From Gordius sp. MW1 (lineage: Eukaryota > Nematomorpha > Gordioida > Gordea > Gordiidae), in contig OZ038529.1 of the NCBI GenBank assembly GCA_964036665.1, forward strand, positions 11,602,060 to 11,666,059: DNA of 64,000 nt, given 5' to 3'. Under the pieces are notes generated by a model. It worked only from the letters and a program-made list of their open reading frames with translations. It did not search any database and was not told the DNA's origin. Made by a program: the position numbers and the translations under genes. This document shows positions 12,105 through 23,100 of this stretch, piece after piece. Position 1 is the first letter of the stretch, and every line of letters begins with the position of its first letter.

Positions 12105-13177
12105 AGGCGCGTAGCCAGGATTTTCTCAATCGGAAGGAAGGTTGCCAAAAAAATTTTTTAACATTTGATTTGTAATTAAAAATAAAAATTAAACAACCAA
12201 AAAGTCAGGCCCACTCGGCCAAAGGCCGGGCAGGCAACCGTCGTAAATTAAGATTCTCGATTAGGCCTGAACAATGATTTTTATATAGTTACTAGATTTT
12301 TGTCACTTTATCAAACCGTGATGGGTTAGCAGAAAATTTTAGACAAATATGATAATGATATAAAGGTATTAATTCTGTCACTATAATAAATAGTCATTTG
12401 ATTTTTTAATTTGGGTCATTTAGAGATCCTGAAGTAGGAGCATTACCTATGATAATTTAATATTGCCAATTCTTTCCATCGGTGTCATCTTATTTTTTAA
12501 ATAAACCTTATTGATGGATGTGATAAAAAAATATGGTTAAAGCTTTTTGCTGAAATTTATTTTATTTATATCAATTTTTTTTGAATTTTTGCTGGGGGGG
12601 GGCCTTGGATACGCCACTGAAAACTACATCATTGTTTATTTATAAGTGAGACGTTTTCATCTACATCTTTGAACAAATACAGGGTATAATCTAGAGATTA
12701 TTAATCATTGGATATAAATATATAGGATAGGATAGATTCCACAAATATATTATAATTTATAGTCAATGCTTAATTAGGTTTGGATATGCATATGTTTTAT
12801 CTATAATGCACTAGTAATAACTTAAAACATAAATCATAATATTTATGACAAAATAAGAATTAATTACCACGCTTAATTAGTCACTTCCTAGCAATGGGGC
12901 GGTCTAATGTTTTTACGTGAAAAAATTGTTCAACCAAGTTTTTTTTCATCGCAATTTTCACTATCATATTCGGAAATTTTACAATGGATTTAGTCGAAAA
13001 TTAAATTCCAAAAATTGAATGTATATATTGTTTCCAGGCTTTTATAAGTGTCTCAAAATTTTTATGAACTAAACTATAATATTTTAACCCATTTAATTAA
13101 ATTATTAATCAAAATTTTTTTCAAATTTTGGTCGAGGGGAAGGAAAAGCCCCGCTTTCGTCCCCTGGCTACGCGCCT
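12105..13177. mobile_element. GGCGCGTAGCC inverted-repeat element, long copy with internal duplicated segment
   Basis: Bounded by AGGCGCGTAGCCAGGATTTT at 12105 and CCTGGCTACGCGCCT ending at 13177. The left end matches 8135-8290. The interior 12255-12850 is the second copy of the repeat at 10955-11530. The right end is the inverted left end of 11533-11851. No coding capacity: relative to 8135-11530 it looks like a version lacking the reverse transcriptase. Confidence 0.6.
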
Positions 13178-14105
13178 GCATTATTTAAATTGAAGAGTAA
13201 ACAAATAACTTATTTATTTATTCCCATAACTATATTTTAATAAAATAATGTTTTTATAAACTATGTATGGTAATTTGAATTTTTAGGTAAAATTAAAGAT
13301 GTAAACGTCCCCCCCCACTAAAATAAAAAAATTTGGGGGATTAATTAAAAGTCAATAATTTCATTGAATTGAAGGGAACTAACCTTTGTCAAATAGTAAA
13401 TTTGGTGCTCTTTTTAGATTGATATTTATTAATATTTTTATACCTTTATTATTTTTTTAGTCTTAAATCAATTATCAATGTACACAAAATATAATTAGGT
13501 AGAGGAAAGTATTTTCAATATTTATATTTAAAATATTAACCCGGAAAAAAATTTAAGCCACATGGGGTGGCAGTCAAGTAAAAGGGACGATAAGTTTACG
13601 TAAGTATGAGGGGCGAAATGTTGACTAAATTTAACCTTAGATATCTGACAAATATATGAATTCTTGAATTTGTAGTTGGGGGGGACAACTGTCTTTTCTC
13701 GCCCCTTCCTGCTAATCCCGTGCTTAAAGCTACATTTTATCATGAGTTAGAAATTTTTTATTAAATTTTGCAATTTTTATATACGTCGATCACTCTGAAT
13801 TTTTTGTTTTAATCCAGAAAGCAGGCTATTTTGGAGAATCTGGGGCGTATTTATCTCCATAATTGAAAAAAGCTTTTAATTAGTCTAAAAGTCGCTATAA
13901 TGTCTTCTTAATGCTTTATCTAACGATCTATAGATGTTACCTATTTCGTCTCAGTAATATTTCCTTAATTAATATCACAGATAAATTATTAATAGGGGCG
14001 TGATTGAAATTAGAGGGGGTCAATAATAATTTAGGGAGGGGCATTTTTTATAATAAGTATAGGGGACAGGGCAGCCGCCCCTCCCTACCACCCATTCCAT
14101 GATTA
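13178..14105. other. AT-rich intergenic with a partial repeat
   Basis: Mostly featureless. 13995-14095 is a degraded relative of the GGCGTAGCCAG element at 14522-14680, sharing AATAATTTAGGGAGGGGC and GGGCAGCCGCCCCTCCC. No gene recognised. Confidence 0.4.
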
Positions 14106-14113
14106 TTTAATAG

Positions 14114-14494
14114 CAGGGGTTTGTCCCGAACCCGTGAACCCGAACCGGGTAAAACCCGATGATTTACAGAACCCGAACCCATTTTTAAAAATACCCTTAA
14201 AACCCGAACCCGATAAATACAAAAAAGGGTTCGGGTTCGGGTTTTTAATTCAAAAATATATTGTGAATTGAATATCTCAGTTTTCTCTATCATGACAATG
14301 TAACGAAACGAAGCAAACCATATGATTTTAATTTCAATATTTTTATGTTTCCGGCATTTTTCATTCATTAATCAATACTAATTATCTCAAGAGTTATTTG
14401 TAAGTATTTAGTATAATAAAATTTCTTGAACCCGAACCCAATTCCTTAAACCGAACACGAACCCGATTTTTTTTTGGGCGGGTTCAAACCCCTG
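14114..14494. mobile_element. hAT MITE with CCCGAACCC repeats and perfect 8-bp target duplication
   Basis: A 381-bp element with terminal inverted repeat CAGGGGTTTG, flanked on both sides by TTTAATAG (14106-14113 and 14495-14502). Subterminal regions are rich in CCCGAACC/GGGTTCGG repeats on both strands. Eight-base duplication plus CAGGG ends is typical of hAT elements. No transposase, so non-autonomous. Confidence 0.85.
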
Positions 14495-14521
14495 TTTAAT
14501 AGTATACAGATATATTACCCT

Positions 14522-14680
14522 TGGCGTAGCCAGCATTAAAATTAGAGGGCAATAATGATTTAGGGAAGGGCAAAATAATCATTTTTTTCAATTTTAGCCA
14601 TAATTTTAATAGATTTCAACAAATTTCTGGATTTAGGGCAGCCGCCCCTTCCTGCCCCCATCCCCCCTGCCTACGCCCAT
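14522..14680. mobile_element. Short inverted-repeat element (GGCGTAGCCAG family)
   Basis: Ends TGGCGTAGCCAG and CTGCCTACGCCCA are near-inverted; contains AATTTAGGGAGGG-type and GGCAGCCGCCC-type blocks. Relatives at 13995-14095 and in every unit of the tandem array (36302-36464, 49808-49970, 63429-63591). Confidence 0.6.
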
Positions 14681-15957
14681 GAATATATTACGAACCAATT
14701 CATCAATATATTTATAAATAGCCTCACAAAAATTTTGAAATGACATCTGTTCCACTGCTGGCCCTGGATTGGCTATCCTCCTACCTACCCACGCATGGTA
14801 GGAGAGAAATTGAACAGATGAAAGAAAGGGAAGGCGAGTGCAGTTATACTATGTGTGTGCCTGCCTGGTAACTCAACAACCCAACCCAATAGACCACATT
14901 AGAAATTCCTTTGTTCCCTTTCACACTACGCTACACACACGCAAATATATACATAGTATAGTATTATATTATGCCTACAAGTCCATGATTAAGAAGGGGC
15001 CTGCGCGTGCTATTTAGTTAATAACGGCCATCTTTGAATATGCTACTACTATCTCCTCCCTTTCAAACCACACTTTCTCCGTTAATTAAGATTAACTTTA
15101 TACGTGCAATTACCACATTTCCTAGGATATATTCCAGAATAATGTGGATCTCCTTTCACATGAAATAGACTATGTAATATTCGGAATCTCTGTAAGGTTA
15201 CAAAAATTAATAATTAAATGTTATCGATTTTATTTTGTGTCTTTTATTTTGTAAACAAAAATTTCAGATATTATATTTGTACGATGCATTAAATTTATTT
15301 AGCTATGTGCATGGACATAGAGGCCGGTACGGGCAGCTGGCCCCTCCCCTGAATTAAAAAAAAATCATATATTTATGGAAATTAAGGTTAAAATTTTAAA
15401 AAATTGCCGTTTCGCCCCATTACAATATTACTTTTGCCCCCCCCCCCCTCCCCAAATCGTGGATATGCAAATTTATACTTTAAATTAATTTTTGCAGACG
15501 ATTTATTGATGATCAATATAAAAAGAATTTATAACAAAACAAATTTGTTTCTTCTTCCCTTTTGAGGTAAATGACTACTATTATTCAATATATCTAATAT
15601 GTTTGCAAACACATAAACTTTGATCTTAAATAACTAACTCGTAGAATGGGATTATATATATTTTTGATTTTAACATTTACGAAAATAAAGAATATGAAGC
15701 TAACATAACATACCTTTAATTAAAAAACGATGCAAGGTAACTTTGAAAAATAAATTGATTGCAACCCGAACTTGATTTAATTAATATCCTAATGTTTAAA
15801 ACAATTAAATACCAGGAATTTTCGTGGCTTATCTTTTAAATGGGTCTTAAAATAAATGTGGATTCGACGAAATGTTTTAAAAATTTATATTAAATGAAGC
15901 CTTAAATACTTTGGGAATAGGTCGAGTTTATAAGTAAATTTCTTCTTAGCCGCCTAC
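14681..15957. other. Intergenic, no gene recognised
   Basis: AT-rich. A block at 15320-15455 with GCTGGCCCCTCCCC and a C14 run looks like another degraded G/C-ended repeat. No ORF of interest. Confidence 0.3.
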
Positions 15958-16550
15958 TAGAACCCTGCACGGGCCGCCCGACCGGGCAGAACTTAATAAA
16001 ACAATCGGGGCTCGGGTCGGGCCTGATAAGGCGGCCCGACCAGAGGCCCGAGCCCAGCTCCAATTTACTAAAGCAAACAATCTTTTATAAAATATGATTT
16101 AAACAAACTCAACTCCATATTAAATATACACCATACATAAAATAGCTTCCAAGCTTCAGCTTTTTTCCCCAGTCTATAAAATTTTGACCTAAATTGCATA
16201 TTTTATTAGTATTTAAATAGTAGCTATTATTTTAGAAATAAAATAAGGAAATATTTTAAAAAGTTTTTTATTCGGAACTGTTAGATAAAATATATTTTAT
16301 AAAGTTAGCCTTCTAGTTTTAAATAGCTGACTAAATTGCAACTAGTTAAAATAATTTCATTTCAAACTTATCCTAGTTTTAAATTACGAGTGGTAAAATA
16401 ATTTTAAAATAAATTTTTGAAAATTTCCTATTTGAAAAATCGGGTCGGGCCAAAAATAAAAAAGTCGTTCGGGCTCGGGCCGGACTCGTGCAAAACTAAC
16501 AGGGCTCCGGCCGGGCTCGGGCAGAATAAATTTTATTTTACAGGGCTCTA
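15958..16550. mobile_element. hAT MITE with CGGGCTCGGGC ends and perfect 8-bp target duplication
   Basis: A 593-bp element starting TAGAACCCTGCACGG and ending GCTCGGGC...ACAGGGCTCTA, flanked on both sides by CCGCCTAC (15950-15957 and 16551-16558). Subterminal CGGGCTCGGGC repeats lie on both strands. No transposase. A relative occurs in the tandem units near 44847-45326. Confidence 0.85.
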
Positions 16551-17053
16551 CCGCCTACCCAAATTCATGGTTTGTTGATATGTTTATTCGAAACTTTATC
16601 TTAGGTCTAATGGAAATCTATACAAGCATGAATAATAATTTATTAGCCTCATTGAAACTAAGCATATTGTATATAAACATTTACACATTTCGCTTACACT
16701 ACATATTGTTTTAATTAACAATTTAAGAAAATATATGGCACTGATGTTCCGATCCTGACTCCGCCCATGTTTCTTCCTATCACAATAAAGTTTGGTCTTG
16801 TGGGTGAACAAGAAAAGTTATACAATTTTTAAGAAGAATTACTACCTTCAAACAATTTTACAAATAAAGCCTGATTTATTATAACAAAAATTTAACGATG
16901 TAAATGTCGTGGTGGTAAATAAATAATGAGCATTGTTTTAATTCATTTTTAACGTGAAAACATAAAAAGTTTTAGGCCTCTAAGGTAGCGTTTTTGCTCT
17001 TAATGGAATAATATTAAACTAAAAAGTCTTTTTTGACATATACCTTTTTACAT
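16551..17053. other. Vangl upstream region
   Basis: About 500 bp of AT-rich DNA before Vangl exon 1. No clear TATA box or CpG cluster; presumably holds the promoter or a 5' UTR. Confidence 0.3.
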
Positions 17054-17197
17054 ATGGCTACAGATGAACAAACAGCGCTTAAATGGCTCCAATGGGCCGA
17101 GCCTCTACTCTTTGACCGAGATCCCGTCGCCATACCATTACAAAACGGCGAAGGCAAACGATTCCAAAGCCTCGGCCCTGCAAACGGCAGCCCATAA
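17054..17197 (+). CDS. Overlapping upstream ORF at the Vangl start (47 codons)
   Basis: An ATG ten bases upstream of the assigned Vangl start opens a different frame that begins [20 protein letters not shown] and stops at 17195-17197. The first 20 residues look protein-like. It could be a small uORF, the true N-terminus if an unseen tiny intron shifts frame, or chance. I keep 17064 as the start because that frame is open to the exon 1 donor. Confidence 0.3.
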   Translation: MATDEQTALKWLQWAEPLLFDRDPVAIPLQNGEGKRFQSLGPANGSP

Positions 17198-20100
17198 GAG
17201 GCCATACAAAAGTTACAGCGTAACGGGAGAAGAGAGCCATCACACAGCAGCAACTCAACCCGAAGAGCGAAAAAGTCAAAATCGCGCGGCCAAAAATTCC
17301 CCCTTTTTCAAGCTGAACGGAGAGGGTTCGGGAGGTTCCGTCATATCGAGACCAGCCACGTATGCCTCCGATTCCAGATATGGGCCGGGCGGTAAGCCTA
17401 TCAGACGTCATGTTATGGAACTTAATCAATCGTTTCAGCAGCAACAGCGAGATGAGAGTAAATTTTGTATATTGTCATTATGATGACTTACTTCATGATT
17501 ACTAAACTTTTAGACAGGTTAAATTAATAATCTCAAATTTTTGTTATACGATAAAGCCGTTGCAGCGACAGCTCGAATCGATCGTCGCCAGTTGAGGACT
17601 AAGGAAGAATTTAAAGCGAATAACGACTCAAAATTGCCTAACCCCTATCACTCGGTTGCGGGTAAACGGGGTCGTAGACACTTGTACGGAGATAGGAAAG
17701 CCGACGATAACCTAACTTTTATAACGGCCAATACTAGTGAACCAGGCATGCGGGGCGATCTAGAAGAGTGGTGGACCGATTTCGACGACCACATTCACAA
17801 TATTAAACGAACGGGGCTTTCGGAACAAGCGTCAGATATGGCGATGACCAAGCTGCTGTCGCCTTCTAGCCATCGCAGTAAAGCACTACCGAATGCGACT
17901 GCCAACATCAGAACGTCACATAACACTTGGTCTACCACGGACGTTTGTCACAAGCGGGACCAAAGTAGAGCCAATAGCCGTACCAAAATTTCCTATTCAC
18001 TCAAAATAATTTGTACGAAATGTTTCGTACTCACCGTAATTATCGGCTTGCTCCTGACGCCCATACTCTTCGCCTCGCTCCCCAAAATCTACAGCCATCC
18101 CCATAATTCCCTTAATCTCCTCGCCTCATCACCGTTATCGGGCAATACAAGCTTTGCCATGAGTCAGGCGACCGTTCCCGACAGATATTCCCCCGATGCT
18201 TTCCCATATGGTACCAGGTCAAACTTTAGCGATCGAAAAATTGGGAGGTTGTACAGGAAGTTTATGAGCGAGAGGCGTAATCTACGTAACCACAGGCCTA
18301 ATCGAAACCGAGATTTACAGCATGCCCAGGTCTTGAACGATGATCGAATTGCGTTTACGGGTGCTGTGTATACCCACGATTTGTGGCCTAAGAGAGAGGC
18401 TTTGCACCACGAGGATGGGCATCATCGACACCCTGACACGGTATATGAGGGTAGAGAATGTGGGAGCGTTTGTAGGGAAACCTTCTTATACATGTTCCTG
18501 AAATACATCCCCTACGTCGGGCTAATAGCAGCCGTCTTTTTGAATCTACCCGTTCCAACTTCATCGCGTGACAGGGGGTATACTCCTAGCCCTAAGAAAT
18601 CGAGAGCGTTATCACAATTACTAGGCTTTCTGTTAAAACCGTTAATTTTACTGCTTAAAGCTTTGCCTCCACGGTCACCCTTCAGATTGGAAGGTCCGTC
18701 CCAGAGCCCGACCATAGATTATCAACTCCTTAGCTTCGGCGCCTTATCACTAGGCCTGCTTTCAATCTCGTGGCTTTCCTATGCCGCCGCATGCATAAAC
18801 ATATCCCTCTCTCTAACCGCTGGCAAAATCGTTATGCGACCAACTTTCCAACCAGCCGATGCGGTTCGCATGGCCGATTCTACCCTAGACGCCTTTATAT
18901 ACCTCATCGCGGGAGCCGCACTCTATTTTAAAGCCTTCAGGCGTCACACATTAAGCGAGGACGATATAGCATTGTACAGCGTCAGATGCACTCGTTCTCC
19001 AGATGGCAATTCTAGGCTGTACCAACTACCGGGCCCGTGTACCATTGGCGAAGCGGCCTTACGACTTCTAGACTATTACCATCGCGATTTTGGCGTTTAC
19101 GACCCACTTAAATATGAGCCCCCCGAAACGGTTGGAAAAAACCAGGATCCCAACAAGAGTAATTCGCCTCGTAAGCCGTCTTCTAACAAAGCCGGCTCCA
19201 GAGGACAGCTCACCTTTTACGACCTCGCGGATAATGGTGCTTGGCCAGCTTTTTTTAAAATTCATTTTTGCCTCTAACTAACTAGCAAGTTTTAACGATA
19301 TGTTGTAATTTTAATGAACGGTCATGGTCAATATAAGACATTTAAGGGTTTTATTTAATATTTTATCTTAGTTTGTCTTGAAAGGAGTCGTTAATTTATT
19401 TTGGTCGCAGGTCCTATCATTTGCACAATATTTTTTAACAGGTATCATTCGGAGCCTAAATTAGGTAAAGTAATAAAGTGAGCCTAGCAAATTCGCCTAA
19501 GCAAATGAAATTAACTATTTATACCGTGATCATGATGATAAATCAAATTACTTTATATAATTACTGGTTATACTTTTATATTTTGCTTCCAACCCTCACA
19601 CCACCTTTGTATATATAAAACTAATTTACGCCCCGTAATTAATGTGTGTTTTATCAGCAGCATATCATTAAATATAAATAACCGTTTCTCCATCCCTGAT
19701 CCACCTGCAGGAGGAGATCACCAGCTCGTAGTCAGAGAAAAAAACGGCTCTCCAACCACAGTAGTCGTTGATAAAGATGATACCCTGCAGGATATAAGCA
19801 GAATAACGTTGCCTGCCCAGGAAGGACTGCCCACTTCACATAACCAACGCTATTACGACCAGGAGGAATATGAGATGCGGGTTAGAAGGCGCCAGGCACG
19901 GCTACAGGCATCGGTTGAGGCAGCCTTTGACTTGATCCAAACGGCTCCAGGTGGGGCCAATAACGGTGGTTCTCCTAATGGCGATTCCAGTGAAAATACT
20001 CACAAAGGTAGACAAGTTTAGATTGTGTAAAATTTTATCTAAGGACACGTTGATATTATATAATACTAATTTATCGGTGCATGTAAAATAAAGGTTAGAA

Positions 20101-23100
20101 GAACTAATTTCGTTACATATTATTATTATTATGTTTTGAGTTACATTTTACTTGGTTGCTTGGACATGACTTGTATTCATAGACTAGATAGACTGCTCAT
20201 CAACGCACAAAATCCTTTTTTCAACCATTTTGAAAGGCACATTGTAAAGTGGTGATCATATAGAAATTCGTAATTTTCGCAAATTAAATAATCTTAAAAA
20301 GGTAAATAAAAAAATATTGAATTGGGTAGATATCGAAAACAGCATTTTAAAATGAATATCATTTAAAAAATACGAAAAATTAAAAATGCCAAAAACTGTG
20401 ATTAAAGTTTGTTTAATAATATAGCGCCATCAATATTAATTGCTATTTAGTAAAAACTCGGGCCTTCGGCCCTCGTGGGAAGGGGGAGAAGGGAAGGGAA
20501 GAGGGGAAGGGAAGGGGGGACGACTCATCTGTACTTCGTATAAATGTATCATATTTGCTATGCAATTTATGGGCGAGAAAGGTGGGAAGGGGCGAGAATG
20601 CCTATAGGGGGGTATTAAATGCCTAATGATTAATTAATTATTTATACAAACTTTCCATTATAGGCAAAATGTAATAAAGGCAAAATGTAATATAGGCAAG
20701 GGTTAGATTTAGTGTTTGCATCTAGTTGCGTATTACATTAGTTTTTATGGCCTTTAGTGATTATGGGTCTAACAAATATTATATTATAAAACAACACAAT
20801 GTTAAGAATTTGCAGAATTGTTGGGAGAAATTTTTTGTTGAATTTGAACAATTTTTAATTAAAAAAATCAAAAATTTGGCCAATGGTCACTTTTTCTCTA
20901 TTGGTCAGTACCAACAGATACTCTATAAGTCAATGATAGCCAAAAAAACGGAAAAAAAAATTTTGATGCTCACTTTGGCCAATGGTCATTTTTTTCCATT
21001 GGTCAGCAGCCAGCACACGGTAAAAGTGGATATAAATTCATAAGAGTAAAAAAAACGAAAAAAAAATTTTCGAATCACATTTTGGCCAATGGTCATTTTT
21101 TTTCAATGGTCAGCAGCCAGGACACGGTAAAAGTGGATATAAATTCATAATAGTCAAAAAAAAAACGAAAGAAAAGTTTTCGAATCACATTTTGGCCAAT
21201 GGTCATTTTATTCCATTGGTCAGCAGCCAGCGGACGGCCAAAAAGTCATAATAGCAATGGTAGGAACAGGAACAATCATAATAGTCAAAAAAAAACGAAA
21301 AAAATAATTTCGATTCACATTTTGGCCAATGGTCATTTTTTCAATAGGTCAGGAGCCAGCGGACGGCCAAAAAGTCATAATAGCAATGGTAGTAACAGTA
21401 ACAATCATAATAGTCAAAAAAAAAACACGAAAAAATAAACTCGGATTCACATTTTGGCCAATGGTCATTTTTTTCATTGGTCAGCAGCCAACGGACGGCC
21501 AAAAAGTCTTATTATCAATGATAGTAACAAGAACAATCATAAGAGTCAAAAAAACTCCGGGATTCTAACCCAAAAACTAGTTAAATTGCATAGCAATTAA
21601 AAGTAAACAACTTTTATTTATGTTTATTATATAACATTGGTCAGCAGCCAGCGGACGGCCAAAAAGTCATAATAGCAATGGTAGAAACAGGAACAATCAT
21701 AATAAAAAAAAACGAAAAAAATAACTTCGATTCACATTTTGGCCAATGGTCATTTTTTTCATTGGTCAGCAGCCAGCGGACGGCCAAAAATTCTTATTAT
21801 CAATGATAGTAACAAGAACAATCATAAGAGTCAAAAAAACTCCGGGATTCTAACCCCAAAACTAGTTAAATTGCATAGCAATTAAAAAGTAAACAACTTT
21901 TATTTATGTTTATTATATAACTAGTTAAATTGCATAGCATTAAAAGTAAACAACTTTTATCTATGTTTATTATATAACAAAAACTAGTTAAATTGCATAG
22001 CAATTAAAAGTAAACAACTTTTATTTATGTTTATTATATAACTAGTTAAATTGCATAGCAATTAAAAGTAAACAACTTTTATTTATGTTTATTATATAAT
22101 AGATAATTTAACAAATCTTATATATAACACACCGAGAGAGATAGAGATAAGGGGTGGGGCACCTCTTATGCATTAATTCAAAAAATAACACAGCGAGGGA
22201 GATAGAGATTAGGGGTGGGGCACCTCTTTCTCATCCATTAATTTAAAAAAGCGATAACCTAATATACCCAATGCAAATAGATAGGGAGGGTAACGGACGG
22301 ACGGACAGACAACGGACAACGGACAACAAAAAACGAGCCCATAAATTGCATAGCAATTAATAATATTAATTTATTGACGTTCGTTTTAATTTATAAACTA
22401 GTGAGGAAGGTAAATTGACTGTTATAGGGCAAAATTACATGGTTAAGATACACCAGTTGCACTCTTTAAAATGGAGGAAAGTTTGACACACAATTAACCA
22501 TATGCAACATATGGCATGGGCAGTCTATCTAGTCTATGGTTTTGAGTTACATTTTACTTGGTTGCTTGGACATGACTTGTATTGCGATATTGTCCTATAG
22601 AAGTTGTCCCGTTTTAAAAATTGCAAAATTTTTGTTATTTGCCATTCTAAATTTTGCATTTTAGAATATACTAATATAAGGCTGCTAGTAAATTTTAAGT
22701 TTATATTAAATGCATTTTTACAAGCTTACCATTTGGTTTTTTTTATGTGATTAGCCTTCATAACATATCGCGAATCACATAGCTATTCCAAATCGAATTT
22801 CGTATTTATAAAAGAGTTTTACACCTTTTTTTAAATATATATAATGTACCTAGAATTTAGATGGGTTTATAATAATTCAGTCATTGATAGGATCGTTTTC
22901 ATAAGTGTTTTAACAATTAATTTACTTTAACTGTAACTTAAATTTAGATTTTAAAACAAAAGTTTTGCCACTACTTTAGAATGTTGTATAAGGTTAATCA
23001 AGATAAAAAATCTTTGTATTTAAAATAGCACATTTTTGGTTATCATTCGGCTGTTTTTATTAAGCGCAAGTTGTTCTGAGTTAAATATAAAAATATTTAT

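Noticed and set aside
17079..17444. 121-codon minus-strand ORF opposite Vangl exon 1
   Set aside because: Antisense shadow of a GC-rich exon; the plus frame is supported by splice phase and by its link to exon 2.
18512..18715. Small ORFs on the minus strand within Vangl exon 2, also 19068-19265
   Set aside because: Shadows of the coding strand with no supporting motifs.
20726..21568. ORFs of 79-105 codons with repeated LANGHFF / [11 protein letters not shown] peptides, also at 34208-34588, 47679-48074 and 61300-61695
   Set aside because: They are translations of the ~96-132-bp tandem units in several frames and on both strands; there is no conserved start or protein-like composition.
21578..22100. 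Regularly spaced ~60-bp repeats resembling a CRISPR array
   Set aside because: The spacers are not unique, units abut, and the context is a eukaryotic transposable element.
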